Shown here: positions 50,501 through 59,500 of the stretch, piece by piece | Numbering within the stretch: position 1 is the first letter of the stretch | How the letters are laid out: each line of letters opens with the position of its first letter | Assembly: GCF_029873635.1 (NCBI RefSeq) | Contig: NC_080418.1 | Coordinates: 8,628,562-8,692,561 of the forward strand | Source of the DNA: Malania oleifera | Taxonomy: Eukaryota > Streptophyta > Magnoliopsida > Santalales > Ximeniaceae | Reading direction: 5' to 3' | Length of the DNA: 64,000 nt | Translations under genes and position numbers: made by a program | The notes under the pieces: model-generated | What the model saw: the letters and a program-made list of their open reading frames with translations, nothing else | The model's database searches: none | What the model was told of the DNA's origin: nothing

Positions 50501-53500
50501 CTTCAGAGTTTTCATGGTCTTGCATCTCTTTATCGCAATTTTATGATGGATTTTTGTACCATTATCATTCCAATCATTGAATGTTTGAAAGAGGGCAATT
50601 TTAAGTGGACAAATAAGAGTTTTCAACTCATTAAGTAGAAGGTGACTACTGCACCCATTCTTCCTCTACCTGATTTTAATCAAGTCTTTGAAGTTGAAAT
50701 GATGCTTCCAAATTTCCAATGTGGAAATTGGTGCAGTCTTTAGCCAAGGAGGTAAACCTATTGCTTTTGTAGTGATAAGCTTACTGATTTTCAAAGAAAA
50801 TACTCTGTTTATGACAGAGTTTTTTAAATCATTGGAGTTAGTATTTGCATCCTAAGCCATTTGTGCTCTATTATGATCATGAAGCATTAAAGTTTCTTCA
50901 TAACCAACAGAAACTTAGTAGGCATCATGCAACATGGGCTGAATTTCTTCAAACTTTCAGTCTTTCTATTAAGCATAAATCTGGAGTTCAGAATGCTGTT
51001 GTTGATGCTTTAAGCCATAGGCATTCTTTGCTAACTACTATGCAGGTGAAAGTAGCAGATTTTGAAGTGCTAAAAGATTTGTACAAGCTAGATGGTGATT
51101 TCAATAAGACATGGGCAAAATGCAAATGGTCGTCTAAGCATTTTCTAGTGCTAGATAGTTTTCTTATCTTTATTTTTATTTTTTTATTTTTTTTTTAATA
51201 CAAAAGATTCATTGATAAGAGAGGAATTTACAAAACGGAGAAAAAGACTTCTCCTGTTAAAATTCAGGAATAATCTAGAAAAAAAAAAAAAAACTAAAAC
51301 AACAAAAGGCTGGAAAAATAAATCAGCGCAAGAGATTCCTCCTCAAAATTCAAGAATAATCTAGAAAAAAAAATAAACTACAAAAAAAAAAGAAAAAACT
51401 GGGGAAAAAAGATCAGAACAAAAGATTCCTCCATTCTTGCTGAACCTCCAAAAAGCTAACCCAGTGATTTTCTTTTCAAAGAGAACCATCTGTGCATCCC
51501 ACAAAGTTCTTTAAGGGAGGCTATTATATTTGAACTCCACAGTGGAGGTCTTGCTGGATATTTTGATTGAGACAAGACACTTGCTCTTGTTCAATAAAAT
51601 TACTGGTAGCCAAAGATAGAAAGATATGTCACTAGGTTTATGAAGCGCTGCAGAACATGCCACATAACCAAAAATAGTCAAAATGAAGGATTATACACTA
51701 CATTGCTAGTAGCTAAAGCTCCCTGGGAAAATGTCAGTATGGATTTTGTCCTTGGATTGCCTAGAAGCTCGTAAAATAAAAAAATTTATGCCATGGTAGT
51801 GGTCGATCATTTCTCTAAAATGATGCATTTTGTTCCATGTAGCAAGACTAAATATTACTAACATAGTTTATCTATAGTCACTTGAGAGTTGAGATCGAGA
51901 TTCCAAGTTTATAAGTCACTTTTGGTGCACATCATGCATAAAGCTTAGAACTCATCCTCAATTCAACACCACTTGCCATCCCCAAACTGATGGACATACA
52001 AAGTGTTGAAATATTGGGTTGATAGTCAGCTATCGTTGTAATTAACTTTTGGATTCTTTCCTATTCTAGAGAGAATCTAGCTGTCCAATAGGTGTGAACA
52101 GATTCATTATACGTGTAACTTGATTGTAGGAACAATAGCTTGATTATAGGATCTATACCTCTAACCCGTCTCTATATGTATAGTACGAATTCATTGAGAA
52201 AAAAGTACAAACAAATATTCTTCTCAAACTCAGTTTTTCAAGTTGGTATCAGAAGGAAACCTTTTTGTTTTGTTTTCCTGATCATGTCCTCCATTGACGC
52301 CACACCGGGAAAAATTTGAAACCTGCTCACGTCACCATGAGCAAGTCAGATTTTAAAGCATTTAGGAACAAATCTACCCCTATCATTGTTCAAACCGAAG
52401 GTTCATCCTTCAACGTAGGGATTGTACTCAATGAGACAAATTATGATGTGTGGTCTCAACTCATGGAGATGCATATTGCAAAGAAGGAGAAACTCTCCTT
52501 TATTTGTGGAAACTCACAACTACCTACCAAGAAGGATGATCAATATGAAAAGTGGTACGCAAACAATCAAAAAGGTCAAGTGATGGCTGCTGATGTCTAT
52601 GTCCCCATAAATTATGAAGCGATACATTCGCTTACCCACTGCGCATGATATTTGAAAAGCTATTTCCAAAGCTTTTTATGATGGAGCAGATGAGTTACAA
52701 GTTTTTGCCTTAAATTAAAAACCTTTCCCTGCCAAACAAAACGACAAAGTATTCTTTGTGTATTATGGAGAAGTAACCGAGATTTTTGGTGAGTTGGATC
52801 AAAGTGACAAGGTGATTATGGAGAGTGAGAAAGATGTTGAATCTTACCGAAAATCAATTCAGCGACAAAGGGTGCATATTTTTCTTAAAGGATTAGATGG
52901 TGAATTTGAACAAATCCGTGGTGAAATTTTGAGAAAAAAACCTGTTCCTAAATTAGAAGAATGTTATACACTGATCCGCCGTGAATTTGTTCGATGCATA
53001 ATGATGAATGGAGACCCTGAAAAATCTGAAGCTTCAGCCTTGGTGGCTCAAAACCGGCCTCCTCAAAACTAGCAGGACCAGATAAAGTCCAACCATCACA
53101 TGACAAATAATTATGTCGACAAATCCACCTATAAATGCACTCATTGTGATCAAACTGATCATACCAAAAGTTGATGCTTTCAACTTGTGGGGTATCCAGA
53201 ATGGTGAGATCACAGTCGTTATCCACGGAAGAGGAATCCCAAGAAGACCTCTACTGCTGCGATTGTTGAAACAAAGGCAGAGGATGAGGTTGCTGAAAGG
53301 TCTCAGCATTGGCAGCAATTGCAAGTAATGGTGGTAAGGTTTTAAATATGTCTACACCAGTTTCTAATAGTGCATGGATAATTGATTCTGGTGCTAAAGA
53401 TTATATGACATTTGATTCTAGACAGGTTTCAACCCTTAAACCGTCTTCACAAATGTTTGTTTCCACTGCCAATGGTACTTCTACCCCAGTTATTGGGGAA

Positions 53501-56500
53501 GGATCCTTGCCCCTCACTAATACTTTGAATTTAGATTCACATCTGTGATCCCACCATTCTGGATACCCCACACGTTCAAAGCATCGACTTTTGGTATGAC
53601 CAATTTGATCACAATGAGTGCATTTATAGGTGGATTTGTCGACATAATTATTTGTCATGTGATGGTTGGACTTTATCTGGTCCTGCTAGTTTTGAGGAGA
53701 CCGGTTTTGAGCCACCAAGGCTGAAGCTTCAGATTTTTCAGGGTCTCCATTCATCTTTGTGTGTCGAACAAATTTACGGCGAACCAGTGTATAACATTCT
53801 TCTAATTTAGGAACAAGTTCCTTTCTCAAAATTTCACCACGGATTTGTTCAAATTCACCATCTAATCCTGCAAGAAAAATATGCACCCTTTGTCGCTAAA
53901 CTGAATTTCGGTAAGATTCAACATCTTTCTCACTCTCCATGATCATCTTATCACGATGATCCAATTCACCAAAAATCTCGATTACTTCTCCATAATACAC
54001 AAAGAGTACTATGTTGTTCTTGTTTGGCAAAGAAAGCTTTTTGATTTAAGGCAAAAACTTGTAACTCATCTGCTCCATCATAAAAAGTTTTGGAAATAGC
54101 TTTCAAAATATCACGCGCAGTGGGTAAGCGAATGTATTGCTTCATAATTTCTAGGGACATAGACATCAGCAGCCATTGCTTGACCTTTTGATTGTCTGCG
54201 TACGACTTTTCATATTGATCATCCTTCTCGGTAGGTAGTTGAGAGTTTCAACGAATAAAGGAGAGTTTCTCCTTCTCTACAATATGCATCTCTATGAGTT
54301 GAGACCACACATCATAATTTGTCTCATTGAGTACAATCCCTACATTGAAGGATGAACCTTCGGTTTGAACAATGATAGGGGCAAATTTGTTCCTAAATGC
54401 TTTAGAATCTGACTTGCTCATGGTGACGTGAGCAGGTTTCAAATTTTTTCCGATGTGGTGTCAATGGAGGACATGATCAGAAAAAAAAAACAAAAAAAAA
54501 AACAAAAAAAAAACAAAAAACAAAAAAACAAAAAGAGTTCCTTCTGATACCAGCTTGAAAAACAGAGTTTGAAAAGAATATTTTTTGTTCTTTTTTCTCA
54601 ACGAATTCGTACAGTACATATAGAGATGGGTCAGAGGTATAGATCCTATAATCAAGCTGTTGTTACTACAATCAAGCTACATGTATAATGAATCTGTCCA
54701 CACCTACTGGACAGCTACATTGTCTCTAGAATAAGAAAGAATCCCAAAGTTAATTACAAGGTTAGTTGACTATCAACCCAATATTTCAACACTCCCCCTC
54801 AAGTTGGTGCATAGATGTCACACATGCCCAAAACCTTTGAGAACACAAAATTTGAAACTGCTTTGGTAACATGAAAAGAGCAATCGTGCTTCATTTCCAG
54901 TAACTTTGAATAAAAGTTTAGTTCCTTTTATGGGTATACATTTTGACGTTTGGGGTCCATCCAAAGTCACTACCTTGGGTGGATCATGTTGGTTTGTTAC
55001 TTTTATTGACGACTGTACCAGGATGACCCGGGTGTGCTTGATGAAGTCCAAAGGGGAAGTGAACTTGTTATTTCAAAAATTTCATAAAATGGTTCATACT
55101 CAATACAATGCACAAGTTCAGGCCCTCCATAGTGACAATGGAGGAGAATATCTGAGTTCTGAATTGCATCAATATTTGGAAGCACATGGAATTATTCATC
55201 AAACTACTTGTTCCTATTACACCCCAATAGAATGGGGTGGCTGAGCGAAAAAATCATCACTTATAGGAGGTTGTCCGTGCTTTATTGATAGAAGCTCAAA
55301 TGTCGTTATCTTATTGTGGCGAAGCACTTACTTTTGCAACGTATTCGATCAATCGAGTACCCTCGAGCACTATTGATTTCCAGACACCATCCCAAACTCT
55401 TTCTAAAGCGATTGTTGCCCCAATTGTCCCAAATTTAACTCCTCATGTCTTTGGTTGTGTAGCATTCGTACACCTTCATAAGCATCAGCGCAACAAGTTG
55501 ACACCTTGAGCATTGCAATGTGTCTTTCTTGGGTACGCTACTCATCAAAAGGGGTACCGCTGCTATCATCCTCCAACTCAAAGAATGTTTATTACTTTGG
55601 GTGTTGTTTTTCATGAAGACTCCATACATTTTTCCTCTAAGCCTAAACTTCAGGGGGAGTACCAGGAGGAAGTTCAGACTCTAGACTATGATGTTAAGGA
55701 AGCTCAGACTCTAGACTATGATATTCACATTTCTAAAGAAGGGAAACTCCCTAAACATGGTGACCATGATGTGGGTAACTTGGATACAAGTGGTATAAAT
55801 TTGGATGCTAGTGGTGATTAACACTCACAACTTGGGTCAACCAATGAAGAAGTGGGTGAATTGGATTTGAGTGGTATAACTTTGGACCAAAGTAGTGATG
55901 CACACCCAGAAACTGAAGTTGTGGCTCCACCTTCGTCTGAGTCCCTTGCACCACAGGCAACTAATACACCAAACCAATCGCTTGGTGAGGATGTTCCTAA
56001 ACTAGTTAGAAAACAACTACCACAACGTCACACCAAAGGTATTCCTAAACCCACATATGAACCCGATCCTTCTAGTAAAGTTAAATATCCTATAAGTCAC
56101 TATGTATCTAACCATCATTTGTCAGAATCAAATCAGTCATTTGTAAATCAATTATCTACTGTATCTATTCCTAATAGTGTGCAGGAAGCCTTAGCTGACC
56201 CAAGGTGGAAAGCTGCTATGAATGAGGAAATAAAATCCTTGCAGAAGAATAAAACTTGGGAACTTGTTGATTGTCCACCAGGAAAGAAACCAATTGGATG
56301 CCGGTGGATATTTACTATGAAGTACAAAGCAGATGGTACAATTGAACGCTTTAAAGCAAGATTGGTTGCAAAAGGATACACCCAAACCTATGGGATCAAT
56401 CATACAGATACTTTTGCACCTGTAGCTAAAATCAACACAGTTCAAGTATTGGTGTCTCTAGTTGCAAACTTGAATTGGCTATTACAACAATTTGATGTGA

Positions 56501-59500
56501 AGCCTTTCTACATGGTGAGTTGTCCAAAGAAGTCTACATGGATCTCCCACCAGGTAGCATGATACCAGAAATACATAGTCAGAAGGTACGCAGGTTAAAT
56601 AAATCATTGTATGGGTTGAAACAATCTCCAAGAGCATGATTTGGAAGGTTCACAAAGGCTATGATAACCTTTGGCTACCATCAAAGCAATTCAGACCACA
56701 CTTTATTCTTGAAGAAACAACAAGATAAAATCACTGCACTTATCGTATACGTAGATGACATGGTAGTCACAAGAAATGATCCTGAAGAAAGGAAAACACT
56801 ACAAAGTTACTTGTTCAGAGAATCCGAAATGAAAGACCTCGGTCCCTTGAAATTGTTTCTTGGAATTGAAGTGTCTCGATCTGATAAAGGGATCTTTCTC
56901 TCTCAAAGGAAATATGCCTTAGATTTGTTACAAGAAACTGGTATGTCAACATGGCAACCAACTGATACACTAGTGGAAGAAGGTTTGAAATTATGTGTTG
57001 AGTCTAATCAGGTACCAATTGATAAAGGGAGATACCAGAGACTTGTAGGAAGATTGTTATACTTAGCACACACAAGGCCTGACCTTGCCTATGCATTGAG
57101 TATTGTCAGCCAACTTATGCATGATCTTGAAGAACAACATATGAATGTTGTTATACGTATTTTGAGATATCTAAATTCGGCTCCTAGAAAGGGAATTTTG
57201 TTCACTAAAAATATAGATTGTCAAAGCGTGGAAGCATATACTGATGCTGACTAGGTTGGAGCAGTAGACGATAGGTGATCTACTTCAGGATATTTCACCT
57301 TTGTAGGTGGTAATCTCGTTGCATGGAGAAGCAAAAAACAAAATTTTGTTGCACGATTAAGTGCAAAAGCTGAATTTAGAGGTATGGCACTTGGAGTTTG
57401 TGAAGTGTTATGGCTAAAGCTTCTCTTGAGGCATTTGGGCTATCCGCCTAGGCAACCAATTCGACTATATTGTGACAATAAAGCAGCATGTGATATTGCC
57501 CATAATCCGGTTCAACATGATTGTACAAAGCATGTAGAGGTAGACAGATTTCTCATTAAGGAGAAGTTGGATGAGCGAATTGTGGAATTGCCTAACATTC
57601 GATCAAAGGATCAGCTAACCGATATCCTCACCAAAGCAGTTTCAAATCAAGTGTTCTCAAAGTTTTTGGGCAAGTTAGGCATGTGTGACATCTATGCACC
57701 AACTTGAGGGGGAGTGTTGAAATATTGGGTTGATAGTCAACCATCCTTGTAATTAACTTTGGGATTCTTTCCTATTCTAGAGACAATGTAGCTGTCCAAT
57801 AGGTGTGGACAGATTTATTATATGCGTAGCTTGATTGTAGGAACAATAGCTTGATTATAGGATCTATACCTCTAACCCATCTCTATATGTACTGTACGAA
57901 TTCATTGAGTAAAAAAGTACAAACAAATATTCTTCTCAAACTTTGTTTTTCAAGTCAAAGGTTGTAAACAAGAGTTTGGGAAATCTTTTGAGAAGTTTGG
58001 TAATGGATAATATTAAGGACTGCGATCATGTTTTGCCACAAGTTGAATTTGCTTATAATCATTCAACCAACCAAAGTATTAGTTGTAGTCCTTCTCACGC
58101 TGCCTATGGCCAGAATTGCATTTTGTTCCATGTAGCAAGATTCTAAATGCTACTAATGTAAATGATCTGTACTTTAGAGAGATTGTCAAACTTCATGGTA
58201 TTCCAAAAACAATCACTTCAACAAAGATTCCAAGTTTATGAATCACTTTTGGCGCACACCATGCATAAAGCTTAGAACTCATCTTCAATTCAACACCACT
58301 TGTCATTCCCAAATAGATGAACATACAAAGGTTGTAAACAAGAGTTCGAAAAATATTTTGAGAAGTTTGGTTACAGATAACATTAAGGACTGGGATCTTG
58401 TTTTGCCACAAGTTGGATTTGCTTATAATCGTTCAACCGACCAAAGTATTAGTTGTAGTCCTTCTCAAGCTATTTATGGCCACAATTGCATTTTGTTCCA
58501 TGTAGCAAGATTTTAAATGCTACTAATGTAATTGATCCATACTTTAGAGAGATTGTCAAACTTCATGGCTTCCAAAAACAATCACTTCAAATCGAGATTC
58601 CAAGTTTACAAGTCACTTTTGGAGCACACCATGCATAAAGCTCAAAACTCATCTTCAATTCAACACCACTTGCCATCCCCAAACTAATGGACATACAAAG
58701 GTTGTAAACAAGAGTTTGGGAAATCTTTTGAGAAGTTTGGCTACAGATAATATTAAGGATTGGGATCTTGTTTTGGCACAAGTTAAATTTGCTTATAATC
58801 ATTCAACCAACCAAAGTATTGGTTCTAGTCCTTCTCAAGTTGTTTATGGCCAGAATCCACTGAGTCCATCGGATCGGGTTCTTCTTCTAACTATTAATAA
58901 TTTTAGTGGAGAAGCAAAAGGAAGGGCTAAGCAAATTCAGAAGCTGCATGAACAGATTCATGAGAAGCTTGCAAAGCAAAATGAGAAGTATCATGGTCAA
59001 GCCAACAAGCATCGAAAATTTGTTGAATTCAAAGGAGGTGATCTAATTCGGGTTCACCTTGGAAAAGGAAGATTCTCTCATAGAAAATTTGGAAAAATCA
59101 AGCCAAGGGCTGACGGTCCATTTAAAATTCTCCAGCAGATTGGTGAAAATGCTTACAAAATTGAATTTCCAGCTGATTATGATGTTTCAAACACTTCCAA
59201 TGTTGTTGATTTATCTCCTTATTATGGTGATGATAGCACATATGACTCAAGGATGAGTCCACTTCAATCGAGGGAACATGACACGAGTGAGCTCAAATAG
59301 TTCGAGTGAATTTGGGCAGCTGCAAACAAAATCAGTTCTTGAAGTTGTGGACCATCAGGTTTAGGCCCAATTTTGAGCCCATTTTCGAAAAGGTTCTAGA
59401 GGTTGAAAATATGCACATCATGTACACCATGTATGGAACTAAAGTTGAAAAAGTGTTTTTGGATTCGGTTACATATTAATTGGAGTTATCTGCTAGAAGT

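Larger units (their letters stand above)
52004..57955 (+). mobile_element. Ty1/Copia element with an internal inverted copy, inserted in the Gypsy integrase
   Basis: LTRs 52004-52243 and 57715-57955 are about 7% apart by eye. CAAAG at 51999-52003 and 57956-57960 is a perfect 5-bp duplication. Primer-binding site TGGTATCAGA at 52244; polypurine tract TTGAGGGGGAG before 57715. Parts: gag (52316-53072), zinc-knuckle, protease-like [11 protein letters not shown] (about 53370), then an inverted segment (53549-54898), integrase (54906-55509), a linker, reverse transcriptase (55852-56960; [25 protein letters not shown]) and RNase H (57240-57707). Long frames survive, so it is one of the younger elements, but it is broken with around ten breaks. 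Confidence 0.9.
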
